Part shown: positions 24,099 to 36,560 of the stretch, piece after piece
Position numbering within the stretch: position 1 is the stretch's first letter
How the letters are laid out: each line of letters starts with the position of its first letter
Origin: Sipunculus nudus
Lineage: Eukaryota > Annelida > Sipuncula > Golfingiida > Sipunculidae
Length of the DNA: 64,000 nt
Assembly: GCA_026874595.1 (NCBI GenBank)
Contig: CM049320.1
Coordinates: 30,056,714 to 30,120,713, forward strand
Reading direction: 5' to 3'
Program-made: the position numbers and the translations under genes
Notes under the pieces: model-generated
Seen by the model: the letters and a program-made list of their open reading frames with translations, nothing else
Databases searched by the model: none
Told to the model about the DNA's origin: nothing

Positions 24099-26606
24099 TC
24101 AGAAACACATTGTACTTTACGTCGGACACCAGTACACTATTATATCTTTAACATACTGGTGATTCCGCATCATGTCAACTTCATGGGGGATGCTCCAACG
24201 GCAATGCCAATTGCTTTTATGCGGTTGCAGATAAAATGTATACAGTATTTTCGCACCATATATGAGCCAAGATGATTTTTTTACAATAGTACTTCTTTCA
24301 GGATTTAATTTTGTGGAACGTAACAACTAACGACAGGGGAGGTAGGGACAGCCGGTGCACAACTTGAGATTTAACAGGTACATACATAGGCAATACTACA
24401 CGTACACATCAGTCAAGTGAAACAGTAGATTCATTAACAGTAAACATTTAACGTCCATTAAGCCAGGAGGCTTATAGGGATTGAATATTTTATTTTTTAT
24501 ATAATTATATACAGGTGAATATTGTTGTAGATGGAACTAATCACGTTCATCCGAGTGTAAACCCATCGATTTCATTTTTTCTTTACTTTTTCTTTCGTCC
24601 GGCGTGTTCGGTTTGCGTTATATCTCTAATATCGCCATTAAAAAAACCTGAAATCCGGGCACAGAATTATTCCTAGCTTACAGTTTTGCACCTGGTATTT
24701 ATTTATTCCTTCAATCGATAGTGTATCCCTGATTATTGCTCAGTTAGAGGCTTCCAGCAATTCATCTAGTTTTCATTCTCTTTGAATCGATCTATCAGTT
24801 TCTGAGGCGTTTTTTTTTCAGTGTGGTATGTTGCTGAACATATGTGACCAAGATACCCCTTGTGACTTATCCAGTTTGTGCGATACCCAATCCGACTCAG
24901 TCCGTTTGCCAAACGAGTCGCTATATGGTCCGTCTAAAACTTTGTCGGATTAGACGTCTGACCGGTTGTGTAGAAGCATAATCCCTCCTTTGAGATATCT
25001 TGTTTGGTTTTATCAGCAACATGCACATAAATGTAATTGCAAATTATAACATGAACGATGCAATGAATGAGACAACCAAAGCATTAGCAAATTATTCGTC
25101 ATATATTAATATATAATCCACATTTACAGGTTCGCCTGTCTAGCTGCATAATATTAACGAACTGGGAAAAATATGAAAGCAATAGTTATTTTTCCTTCAG
25201 CCCGAGATAAAATAGTAGGGCAACTTAGTTTGAATAGATAAGGCGTTCCATAGAGCTTGATCATATTTCTGGCGACAGCTGTGTGAAGTGTTTTTATCCA
25301 ATCGAATTTTTGCTGATAAAGATGTCCCAGCAGACTCAAATACTATACTGTCATCCGTTTTGTTTCCTGTAGCGTGGAATACTTTTAAGAAAATATTCAT
25401 TGATAAAAGTGTTTGATCATCCCGTTATTTTATCCGTTAATTGTATTCCTTTTGTTTACAATCTCCCGGGGATCATATACAGATACCATTATCACTTTAC
25501 TTTTCCCCAAAGTAATATAAAATGTTTTGAGCATATTCTCTGCGTTATTTAAAGAAAACGTGTTTATCTCGTGTATTGTTATCAGATGTTTGATTGTTTT
25601 TTTAACTGTACGAATATGACATAGCCTTTTGACTTCTAGAACTCCTAAAGTCCAGTGAAAGTGTGGATATCAATTTATTATTATTATTATCATTATTATT
25701 ATTATATGTATTTGTATATATTTATATGTCTATTAATACATTATTTCAGACTATGTTTTCCATATGCAATAACGGTTAATCAAGACGCAAATTCGGTACC
25801 GTAATACAGAAGCTTGGTGGTAACCATCAACTGTAAGCACTCCTGGTTAGGAAGTTATGTCTCTGTCCATGTTTTGTCTCTGTTTAACATGGAGATTTGC
25901 GGTCAATGTTATAGATCTTTCGGTGATTTCATTGATATGACGAAAAGAATTCTAATTATCATTTGGAACTCAATGCGAAGCGAATGCGGGGTTCCTCTTG
26001 CGGACACATACACCTACACACATTCTATCGTGTTCACCCACATACACACACACTTCATTCCCTCCCCGGAATAACTATCGAAATAGTTTAACGTCTATTA
26101 CCGCCTAGCTGATCCACCCGACAATTCATATAGAATCAAATAGCGTTCTGATATATTTCTACATTATACGGACGGAGGTAACTTGATCTCTATTGAAAGA
26201 TCCTCTACAATATTAGAAGAGAAACAGAACTGTGGCTGTCGGTGACATTCTCTGTAATATAATAAGCTGACTTCCAATGGAGTCGCACTAATAGTCGTAC
26301 ATTACCCGGAGATAATTTGCAAGATGCATTACTTCATTAGCAAACTGACAAAAGTGATAAAAGATGTAGATATTCTTGTTACATTATATATTTTTTAATG
26401 ATAACTGGATAATTAGACCAAAGCTGTTGGTTTCTGTCGGAACTGTAGATCATTTTCATCACATCCCGTCCGATCCAGGTTAATCGCACGTTACATTGTT
26501 TTGGCCTTTTTTAATGATTGATGCCTCGCGTTTAATTGCTTATCACATTTCTGTGTCTATTTTTAATCTTGACTATTGTTGATGTCACTTGATTTGTCTT
26601 AATTAA
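24099..26606. other. Unique AT-rich sequence with one short ATT repeat
   Basis: An imperfect (ATT)n tract occupies about 25,676-25,705. Frames are 86 codons or fewer. Nothing else was recognised. Confidence 0.4.
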
Positions 26607-26732
26607 GCTGATGGCGATCTCCATTACGTTTATGATAAAGATGATGTATCCAATGATCCTCGACATGATAATGAAGGACCAGGTGATGCTGTAACGAGGA
26701 TGGCTGGTCCGGACAATGTGGATAACGGTTAA
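26607..26732 (+). other. Asp/Asn-rich 41-codon open frame in a GC-moderate patch
   Basis: The frame begins right after a TAA and runs to TAA at 26,730. It is dominated by GAT, GGN and AAT codons, so it encodes an acidic stretch. An overlapping 99-codon frame is open on the minus strand (26,599-26,898). Neither resembles a known protein. GAT-rich simple sequence is an alternative explanation. Confidence 0.12.
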
Positions 26733-27015
26733 TAGCCTCCTCCATCAAACAGGCTTTCAGGGGGACTATTTCTTGGGCATTTCCCCCGTCTTCAATGACG
26801 TGAATCGCTTGCATAGTTATAGCTCTAATGCTGTGATTGTGAAAACTAAATAGGGTTCCGAAAGAGGGAATACGCCGTTTCTGGCATACTCCATTCATTA
26901 GACTCTAAGCGACCCTGCAAGCTAAAACAAAGGAACCTCTTTATACACGGTGTATTTATAATTAATGTTTATGTTAATTAATTTTTAAAGAAACCTAGGA
27001 ATATGCAATTTTAGG

Positions 27016-27165
27016 AATGCAGGCCTCCGCCGAAATGTGTGCCCTGTAAATTTTATGAGATTTCGTTTATGATTGCATGAGTTTTGTCGTGAACGAACAC
27101 ACAAATACATCTACACACACAAAAGAACGGGAATCAATGCATACCCTCCTATCAGAGACAATGGT
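27016..27165 (+). repeat. Family A dispersed repeat copy
   Basis: Contains CCGAAATG, TTTATGAGATTTCG, ATGATTGCATGAGTTTTGTC, GTGAACGAACACACAAA and GAACGGGAATCAATGCATAC in the same order as the copies at 2.3 and 13.2 kb. It continues into CCCTCCTATCAGAGACAATGG-like sequence. This is the longest readable copy in the window. Confidence 0.6.
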
Positions 27166-28758
27166 AGAATATACATTGAAAGACATTATATAAAGAAGGT
27201 ATAGAAAGACGATGAATGATGCATGTATAAGCCTAGATGTAACCATGTAGCATATAACATATTCCCAGGTGTCCTCCGCTGAGACATTGTATAGACTTAT
27301 ACTTCCAAAAATCGATAAACCGCACGGATTTCCGAATTGTCTCCAAGCAGTTTTTCAAAGCTTTCAGAAGAATTGTACACATTAACATGGTAAATAAGGG
27401 ATATGTACATAACAGAGTCGCTTCACAAAGTTAAATCTAGCTTCAACTAAAGAATTAGTACAATCTAGCGTATCCTGATATATGGTTATGTGAGAGTGAC
27501 ATATTTTATGAAAACGTTTTGTTAGGCAGATTTGTATGCTGAGGATGCAACACTATCGGAGGTATGCGCTCTCTGTATGAACGGTGCTGTAATTTTTACG
27601 TATCTGGTAGTACCATAACCAGGAAACCGCGTTTGTACCACGCGGTATGAAAAACCGTGTGGTGATTGAATCAGAGCAAGTGCTCTGGATATTGCATGCT
27701 TACAATAAACTGATTTAATGACACGGTACTCGTGATAAAATGTAAAAAACGAACCCTTCTATGGTTATGTAAGAGCATCTAAACGTTGGACACGTCGCCT
27801 CTCGTCACTTAGTGCAAAGATGCCATCACTGTCACGTGATAAAGGAGCAGACCAGCCCGAGTGACAGGCGGATCTGAAGAAAACCATGCGGTGCGGAAAA
27901 GTGGAGGGCAAGAACGTGACAGAAGAACGTGATACCGATAATTAACGATGTCCCCGCCCGCGAGAGCTGGACCATTTCTGAATGAAATTGCACCGAAGGA
28001 GAAAAAAAAAACGCGTTTAGAAGTGGTAATTGTGAAGCCGATTGTGAGTAAAAAGAAAACTACGGCACTTTAATGCGCTATGAACCTGGCTCAGGCATCT
28101 TGCAGAATCAATGGATTATCTACGCGAGAAGATCTGTTCAGAATTTTATATCGTTTTTTACGAGAAGGTTTCCAATAGGGTTAGCAACCCATGTAACAAC
28201 ATGTTTAGTGATAGCTATTACGGTGTTTAAGAGAAGACAGGAAACATGGTTCCCTTTAGAAAAATACTAGATAGTACTCCATATTAAACACTTGTGAGTT
28301 TATTCAGAATCAAGCAACGTAATTCATGCAACTATCCCTTTTTTTAATCCCACATGGCATTACAGTCTCAAATGCTTTGGTTTCACGTTTTCTGTTGGTC
28401 TATTAGGGGTTTTCAAGTCGCGGTAGCTGCGATTACAGTTTTGTAATCACTGCGGAACGGCGGAGAATTCCAATCAAGCCGAAAACCTTTAACTGGGCAA
28501 TCAGATTTTTTAGAGATGTGTATTGGTGGGGTGGGGGGGGGGGGGTCCCAGAAACAACCTTGTGACAAATCAGAGGTAAGAGCCGATGAAGACTGACGGG
28601 ATCTCTACCATCAATATTTATCATTCTCATATGATTATGGTGAAGTTTTTGTCACTGCCCTGCTTTTGAAATGGCAGTATCAGCTTCTTCTGGAAGGAAT
28701 GAACATAGACTTCATGAGCTTTAGGGGATGTCTAAACATAAACTGTGGCAAACATTAG

Positions 28759-28760
<2 letters not shown>
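27166..28760. other. Unique sequence; 13-base G run at 28,533-28,545
   Basis: No coherent frame. The poly-G run is followed by TCCCAG. A small hairpin, GCGATTACA / TGTAATC, lies at about 28,428-28,450. Confidence 0.4.

Positions 28761-28799
<39 letters not shown>
28761..28799. repeat. (TA)n microsatellite
   Basis: About 19 TA units. Confidence 0.95.
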
Positions 28800-28803
<4 letters not shown>

Positions 28804-31800
28804 TGGAATTATTAAAATATGTGAAAATTTTAGTTTCAGAAAACCAAACATCTTGAACAGTATTTTGGAGAACATTTCAGCCTTTACAATGTGGGCAAGG
28901 GCGCTGAGAACAGGCGTTTGTGAAATATTATTGGAAAATTGAAAAAAATGAAAGAAATGTCTTGTTTTCCAAATGGCGAAAATGCAAGACGAAACATAGG
29001 TAAACTATGTCTGTATATATGCGGCTGATATATACATCCGTATATTCATTGTAGCGTACCTCTCCAAGCGCATTTACTAAATTTCAGGGATTGGGGACCT
29101 TACGTGTAGGTCAAGGACAAGTTGGTTGATGCATGGTATTCTTCATTGTCTTGTCATTCAGTCAGAAAGTAACAGCCTTTGTTGAGGAATAAGACAAGGA
29201 CAAATAGCAGTAACATAAAACGCCAGGCGTCCATATTAATACATTTCCAGCCTGTGGTCACAGACACAAGTCTTTTCTTTGGCAAACTAGCTTCATTGCT
29301 GCGGATGGTAGCGGCTAGGACTTCAAATGCCACCGTCTGATTGGTTTATCAACAAGAAGACGTCAAGTGTCTATCTTTCGGGAGTCCTCCTTTTGGCATT
29401 TCTGGCCATTTTATAGTTCTTTTCTTTCCTTTTGAGGTTCAATACAGATGATTTGTAAACCGTGGGCAGACACATAAAGAAACCGCCATCTTTATCACAG
29501 AGACACTGAAACTGACAGCCGATATCTTGGGATTTAATTCTTTGGCTATTTCAGCTTCTATTCTTGGTTTCTTTTTATAAACTTAATTGAAATAGAAAAT
29601 ATGTAACTGACAATAATGGTATGACCATACATTAAGATTATGATTTATGAATAGCATTAAATGTATATAATGATGTTATCACTTAAACAGGTGGGGTATT
29701 TAAATTTTCGTTAAAAATAAAACCTAATAAAACAGAGGTGTTTATCACAATCGAACCATGTGCATTCAGATTACGTGTGGGCTTCAGGAGGGGGTATTAA
29801 TTGCCCTGCCATAGTATAAAAATTGTAAGAGGTTTGCAGTAAATGGAGAAAGATTTGACATATTGATTGATTTTTACTGGCTTAAAAACGTAAATATGCA
29901 TTTTTATATATAATAAATATATACTTACATATGTAATACCCTTATATAAATTTTACTTGCATGGTTTTTATAATGCTTACACTGCCATACTTGATATACA
30001 ATAGGTATAGTATTGAATTTTTTATCTGATTATCAGATAAAGTCCAGTAATCGAAACACACTGTAAGTCAACTGTTCCTTACACTTGGTGTAAAGTCCTA
30101 ATGACATACTTTTGAAAGCAGCTAGGGGCCGACACCACAGACAGGTGTACATGTACTTGCACCTGAACTATCGGTAGCCATTGTATGTTTTAAGCAAATG
30201 CATTATGATAATATACGCCCCCACAGAAAGTTCATATTGCACGTTTTAGATGGATAAATATTTTTCATTCTCTTTTGAGGGTAGTCTCAGAATAAATTCA
30301 TCTAAATTTTTTTATTGTTTTTTTTCAGACTCTCAAAGTTGCATGTGTTAGTGTATATAAATCCATGCATAGGATAGTGGGCATACGTTTCCAGTTTTAG
30401 ATTGTTTTATAGAATATTTTGCATAATAGATAAATTTATGGATGGCCATAATGGCACATAGATTTTATACATTAAGAGATGTGCGAGTATTACAACGATT
30501 AACGACCAGGGCATGCATCAAGTCAAAGGAAAGTGTAAAATCCTACAAATATGGCGAACTTTATCCCAAGGCTGAACCCATAAAGAAATGTAGCACGTGA
30601 TCTCATTATTACCAAATCCTGAGGATAATTCCCAGAATTACTCGACAGGAAGATGCAAACTTTTTACATACCAAGTAAGATCCAGCAAAAAAGAAAAGAA
30701 AAGGATAAAGTTACATACGCTGGCCTAGTATTACAGCCTTCAGTGGAGAGAATCCAAGTTTGATCTACAAGAGAGGTACTCTCCTTGGTTAATAAAACTC
30801 GTCGCCTTCAATTGGCCTTGACGCGGGGTGAACTAGCAAATCATTCGGGCCAATAAATAGAGCATGGCAACTTTGACTTTTGTCATGTCTCCCCATAAAT
30901 GGGTTTCGTGCTTTTGGCTTGTCCTACTGTGTTGAGCCTTGTATCTCATTTTTGAAGACGGGACTGATTTATACCGATGTGTACATCACGTGACCTGTTC
31001 GGCCATGTTTCTGCTAGTAAAGGTTAGGAAACAAGATGTATTTATTTGTCCGTCGTTGATGACAGGGCAACCAGTTGTCACTTCAGCTATGACTGATGAA
31101 ATCGGGTCACTTAGGCGCGACTTCACTGATCTTTAGGTGTTAAGTTATAAGGCATAATACCAATTAGACATCGCTTATTACGTTTCCACCGTGTACCATG
31201 TAACGGTGGCCGCGTCGGTGAAGAAAATTTAGTGCTCTTATCAGAATCAATATCTCTCTGACTTTGACTCACGTCATGTTTACTTTTAGATTATTTACTT
31301 CTTATGTCCTTTGCACAACCTATTTTCTTTTATAAAACTTTACATATGGCATTACGGTTTTATTATATTTCTTAAGGTTATGCTGAGTGTTTTGTTACAA
31401 CAGATTGTCCAGCAGAATTCCATACTTTAGCAGGGTTATCCAGAGAATAGAAAACGATTTTATTTGTATTAAGATGAGCAAAGCATTATTTGAAAAAAAG
31501 GACCGTTTTTATTTAGTCTCCTTCATGTTGATGCATTAAGAAAAATATGTTTCTACCGTTTACCCGAATTGTTGTGTGTATAGAAGACTAGTTCTTTTGT
31601 GTTCCGATGTCATGTTGGCCTTTACTATCTCATTTCATTATCTTTCGAATATAATATTGCTTCTGTGTAGACAGACCTGAAAGGTCGCCTGGGGATAGGT
31701 GACCATAAATCGTGATAATGAATATATTAGAAAAGAAATTCTTTTAGAAGGTGAGGCCTGATACGAATCTGAAGGAGGAAGCCTCTCAATATTGGGGTTA

Positions 31801-33072
31801 TTGGTGATAAGGCTTCAGAAAAGGCAGGAGCGTCTTCGCCCTCTTATGCTTATATAATCGCTCAAACTATCATTAATTTTGTCTGCTGGACGAGTGAACA
31901 TGTGAATAAAGTGTATGTACATGAGAAATAAACAAAACATGAGAGAACTATTGTAAACATAAAATAGCAAATAAGTAGGTTAAAGAAAATGAATAAAACA
32001 CTTTGTAAAAAGCGTTGAATATGTAATATAAAGTACAAACATATGAGACTTAATCAGGGACGATAGGAGTGAGGAGTCTCGACTATTCAGTCGCCATTTG
32101 AACACATAAATGGGGTAATAGCCAATCGCATGTCAAAGATAATATAATTTGGTGAACAACTGTGTTAGGTTCCTGTCTTTCTAAATCGAGAATTGTTGGG
32201 GTTAAAAATAAAATATCAACTTCGTGTCGTAATTGAAAATATAAATATCAATAGAAAGCAGGTGACATATTTTATTAAACATTTACTTAATGCCACATGT
32301 GAAGCCATTTTAATCAATCTTGTGAATCTAGGCGCTATTAGCTGGCAATAATGTGTGATTATCTGAATTTTCCAGCTGCGTCTTGTCAGCTCTAGTCAAA
32401 GAAATGAAGCATAAATCATCTACCTATTGTTTCAGTTAAGTGATAATCCGGTAAATTACGTGCACGAGTTGACTGTTGAAATAATAAAGTAAAGCACGTT
32501 GAATCCACGCGGCATATGCCTTGTCCGCCTGTCCCTCCGTTACCAGGGCAAGTCCTAAAAGTTCCTAAGGGAAAGACAAAGGAAGTTAATGTTTACTCTG
32601 CTATCCTATGGTCCGTTTCCTCAAGAAGGGCTTGAGGGATGTCATGAAATTTGGCGTGATTACTGATCTTGGAGACCCTACATACGGCATAAGACTGTCT
32701 ATACCATCTGTATAATTTCTGAGATGTTTACTTAAAAACGACAGACTAGCTGGACAGAGATTGTAACCATTACTGCTGGGAAGTTAAACTTGAAAAGCAG
32801 ACATATTTTCTTGGGGACTATTGATCCTGAGTGAATCTTGGCATATAGGCTACTTTTCTAAACGCAAGGGAAACATCTCGTTTATAATGAGTAAAATTAC
32901 TAAAACAGAAGCGTGTAAAAACTGTTATAAAACCACAATGCATCCTACTTTGTTCTGTAAGACACACCCTGGAACATTAAATTAACGGTATAAACTTATT
33001 GTATTAATAGTATATTAAATTATTTAATTTACATGGCTTGTATAAACAATTATTATAACTAATCGCTCAGAT
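28800..33072. other. Long AT-rich stretch without a recognised gene
   Basis: Only one frame of note: 30,933-31,136 plus, about 67 codons in a GC-moderate patch, with no recognisable domain. No transposon ends, RNA genes or arrays were noticed. Confidence 0.4.
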
Positions 33073-33225
33073 GGTGCCTTCGGCAGTCTCTTGGAATGGA
33101 GGAAACCGGAGAACCCGGAGAAAAATACCGACCTTGGACGGGCAACTACAACCCACTCTCATAGCCAGGGGATCGAACCCGGGGTCGCCAGGGGAGAGAG
33201 CCGAGCGTTACAGTGCAGTAGTACA
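33073..33225 (-). mobile_element. SINE-like fragment
   Basis: On the minus strand, CCGGGTTCGATCCCC (about 33,168-33,182) resembles a pol III B box. It is followed by CTCCGGGTTCTCCGG and GGTTTCCTCCATTCC. Strings like CTCCGGTTTCCTCC are familiar from conserved parts of many animal SINEs. The A box is weak and no target-site duplication was found, so it may be truncated. The two ~60-codon plus frames over it are artefacts. Confidence 0.5.
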
Positions 33226-33767
33226 CATATACTATCAAAAGAACTACGTTACCATACATTTTCTGGGCTAACATAAAGCAAAGTTTCATCTTGAATGCAG
33301 TTTTCACTGCAAAACAGAGTTTTGTTTTAATGAGCTTGGTTTAATCTACCAGCTCCGCCCACACTAAGTGTAAATGGATGTCCCAGTGCCGTGGAAAGAG
33401 AAGCCCATGGCCATTAAACTGCCAGTGAAACTCGAATGGAACGTTAGAAATGCTCTTAATAAACGCGAAGTTATAGGTTTTTCTTGAAGTATATCTTTTA
33501 TAGACACACCCTTTCAATAGCATGGCTAGGTTTCAGTTAGCTCATACCAAGATGACCCTATATAAAGATACGTCTGGCACTGCCGTTTAGTTTCACGAAT
33601 GGGTCATTTGGGAATAATCTGTAGATAGATGAGGAAGACACCAGGTGAAAACATCCATTTTACTGTGACGTAATGATGCAAGAAAACGTATAAAGGTTCA
33701 AGGATGAATTCATAAGAGATACCGAATTACGGTATCTTGGGAAAACAGGCAAACCAGTGTGGTATAA

Positions 33768-34088
33768 ACATGTCGTTTTGGTGACGTAATACTTCCAGAA
33801 CGCCAATATCAAGTGGAAAGTGTCCATAAACACAAAGACAAAATGTGCGCTGGATATTTTGGTTGCCTTTTAAATAAGAGTTTGGCTTCAGGGCGGTCGT
33901 TGTGTCTTAATGTGCCAAAGATCACGCGCGATCTGGGAATAAGCGATGGGTATTTCCAGCGATTAGTCGCTTTTCTTGGTACCACCAGGGCCATATCTCA
34001 GGGCTTCTTTGGTATTTTCCGGACCCTGATTTTTCACACGCCGTCTGGTGATCTCGTGTTATATGATGGATTGTTGGCTTCACTGTAG
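33768..34088 (+). other. GC-moderate island with a 106-codon open frame
   Basis: One plus frame is open from just after a TAA at 33,765 to TAG at 34,086-34,088, with balanced non-repetitive codon use. The island continues to about 34,300, where other frames open on the minus strand (34,034-34,240). It has no domain, signal peptide or homologue I recognise. Either an unassigned exon or a conserved non-coding region would look like this. Confidence 0.2.
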
Positions 34089-36029
34089 GGTTCCCCTGCG
34101 GTCACCAAGGATTCCGCTTGAAAAATGTGCCAATTCCTCACATGACTGGCCGTATCAACGTGCCGTCTAATAACCCATCTTTTGTCTCTAGGTTTCATCT
34201 CGCCGTAACAAGCGGCAATTAATCTGGGCGGAAACACCACCTAAGCTCATAACTCCTCAACCGACCTGCAAGACAGGACCGTTTGCTTTCACGTTCCCTT
34301 CCACTCTCACTAGACAATAGCGTACCAGGACGTAAATTAATATGATTTATGTCTGTTAGATGTATTTGGGTTGGATTTCTAGCTAAGATGAATGAAAATA
34401 TTTCAATTATTGTAATAGCTTAAATTGTAAAAGCGCATTTACGCAACTGCAATGAAGGGCAATTATGCTACAGTCCGTTTGCACAAAGGAGTTTCTTCGA
34501 CAAAATTTTTGCAAAAATCGACTTCGCCGTATTCAGGCATTAGAGGCAACGTGCGTTAAGGCATCGTGGAAATCCTGATTCACTGAATCATTTTCCGAAA
34601 ACGAGGCATTGAGCTAAGCCCCGATCGGCAGCGGATAGAGCCGAACTTGTTACAACTCTACTGTCGAGGGACTGTGCAACAATGCTCCATAATTCAGACA
34701 TATGGGCCATTTACAACTTTTAACTAATACAATAAAAAGTCCACAACTCCCGTAAGGGATTTAAGCCGTACAAATAGTGAGATCAAACGTTTCGAGAGGG
34801 TTATACATCTCGTAAATGGTGGTTTTACCTTCTATCGCCATTGCATTGACTTAACTTCCAAAGGCACAGTGACAACTTTATGCACAATAAAAACCTACTT
34901 ACCCAGTAAGATGCAGCTAACATCCACATACAACGTTACCGTCAAAATGATTTTGTTTAATCTTGACATCCTAACTGGTACTATATGGGACCACGTGAGG
35001 ATACATCACAGGAACTTGAAGCAAGCGATGAACGAAACGGGCTCTTAAGCTAACACTTTTGAATTGGCTGTGTAAAGGCAATATGGTCAAACCTCATGAC
35101 GCTCTTCCGGATTTGCTCTTTTTGGCAGTGATGTCAATTAACTTTCAGGGTGGGGGGAAGGTATGTGTGTGGCTCTGCACACAGACAAATATACATATAT
35201 CATTTTAGTGTCTGTATGACACATTTCAAATATTTATATACTAAATTTTATTTAAATATTTTACAATGACGTGTAATGTTTTAGAACATAAAGTATAATG
35301 TTTCAAAGGTAAGTTAATTCTAAACCAGGTTTAGATATAATATTTCACGGTAAACTTATAAAGTTTTTAAAGTCTATAATTATATATATATAATATAATA
35401 TTGACACCCCTGTTACAGGGTACGGTTCCTTGACGAAGATTCTTATCCCCATGAATACAAAACCTGATATCCAGAATGCCAGACAAAAGATTATTAGTTT
35501 ATTAGTTAAAAGAAATCCGCACCCCTAGGCACGAAACAAAGGAAAATTTAACCTTTGTTCCTACGCTTCGGGTGAAGAGAGAGTCGGAAACAAAATTCAG
35601 TTATTTACAGTGTACCATACAAGGAAGAAGCGTCTGCTTGGCTACAAATGGTTTGACATTGGTGAAAAAGGGGTCACCTGTGGCTGAAAGTGATGAGCTT
35701 GTTATTAGGCCGATTATTATTATCACTGCCGTTATTGCGTATGGTTTGTTAATGAATTTTACAAATATATAGGAATATAAATTATATAATATTTATATAA
35801 TATAGTATATTTAAAAAAATATGAATAGGAATATGAATATAAATCGTATATTTTGATTTTACATAGTTATGATATATTCAATAAACGAACATTTATTGCG
35901 TGTCTAACTGTATCCATTCTCACTTTCATTTTTGCGAATACGTAACTCAATATATTTCAAAGAATAACTTCTTCCATTCCTGTCACTAAATGAATTGCAG
36001 ATAATTCGTATTAGTTGGACACCGGGATA
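34089..36029. other. Unique sequence, no gene seen
   Basis: An 18-base word (34,657-34,674) is shared exactly with the interior of the pogo-like MITE. A short (TA) tract lies near 35,380-35,395. No supported gene. Confidence 0.35.
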
Positions 36030-36110
36030 AATTTAATCTACATTAGTGTTTAATTACTCACTAATTAGACGTTTAATTCAATTAGATTTTAATTATGTGG
36101 ACCGCAAATG
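36030..36110. promoter_or_regulatory. Cluster of homeodomain-type TAAT cores
   Basis: At least seven TAAT/ATTA cores crowd into about 80 bases, including TTTAATTACTCACTAATTAG and TTTAATTATG, followed by GCAAATGCAT (an octamer-like word). Dense TAAT cores are typical of homeodomain-bound enhancers, but AT-rich DNA produces them by chance. Confidence 0.2.
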
Positions 36111-36172
36111 CATTTCTTAAAGAACAACAAGATGAATGAAGCAGCAAATGCTTTAAGCTTTATTTCTTCCAG

Positions 36173-36253
36173 GGTAACCATGGTGAATTCCTCAACGCCG
36201 GCGGCTACGGCCGTGAACACGTTATCAACAAACAAATTAGACTGGATTTAGTG
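36173..36253 (+). other. Candidate 81-bp internal exon
   Basis: A strong acceptor (TTTATTTCTTCCAG ending at 36,172) precedes 81 bases that are open in phase 0 (27 codons). They end exactly at a donor-like GTG|GTAAGA (36,254-36,259). The codons are GC-rich relative to the flanks, and the encoded peptide is Gly/Asn/His-rich with a hydrophobic C-terminal end. Both flanking introns would be phase 0. A second frame starts with a good Kozak ACCATGG but stops after 23 codons. I do not recognise the protein. This is the best-formed exon candidate in the window, but pseudo-exons of this size are common. Confidence 0.3.
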
Positions 36254-36469
36254 GTAAGATAATGTCTCTTGGGACATTTAATACGGCACTGGAACACAAT
36301 TGACCATAACTGCCGTTGTTGCTGACCAGAAGTGACCACTGGTCTGATGGCTGCAGCAAGAGTATTTCTGGCGTGGCCTTGAGCTGAGTTACGTCCATTT
36401 TCGCACTAACTGTGGACCTCATAAATTTAGCACATGATGGTGTTGCCTCACATTGTGTGAATAATGCTA

Positions 36470-36560
36470 TGCAGCACGGTTTATTTTTGCATCCGCATTT
36501 GCATTGCCGTTCGTGTGTGTGTTTGTAAACAACATAACCCTATCATGAACAGAATCTAAT
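36470..36560 (-). repeat. Family A fragment, inverted
   Basis: On the minus strand it reads TGTTCATGATAGGG, then GTTTACAAACACACACACG and GAACGGCAATGCAAATG. This matches the order of the plus-strand copies at 2.3, 13.2 and 27.0 kb. Confidence 0.5.
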
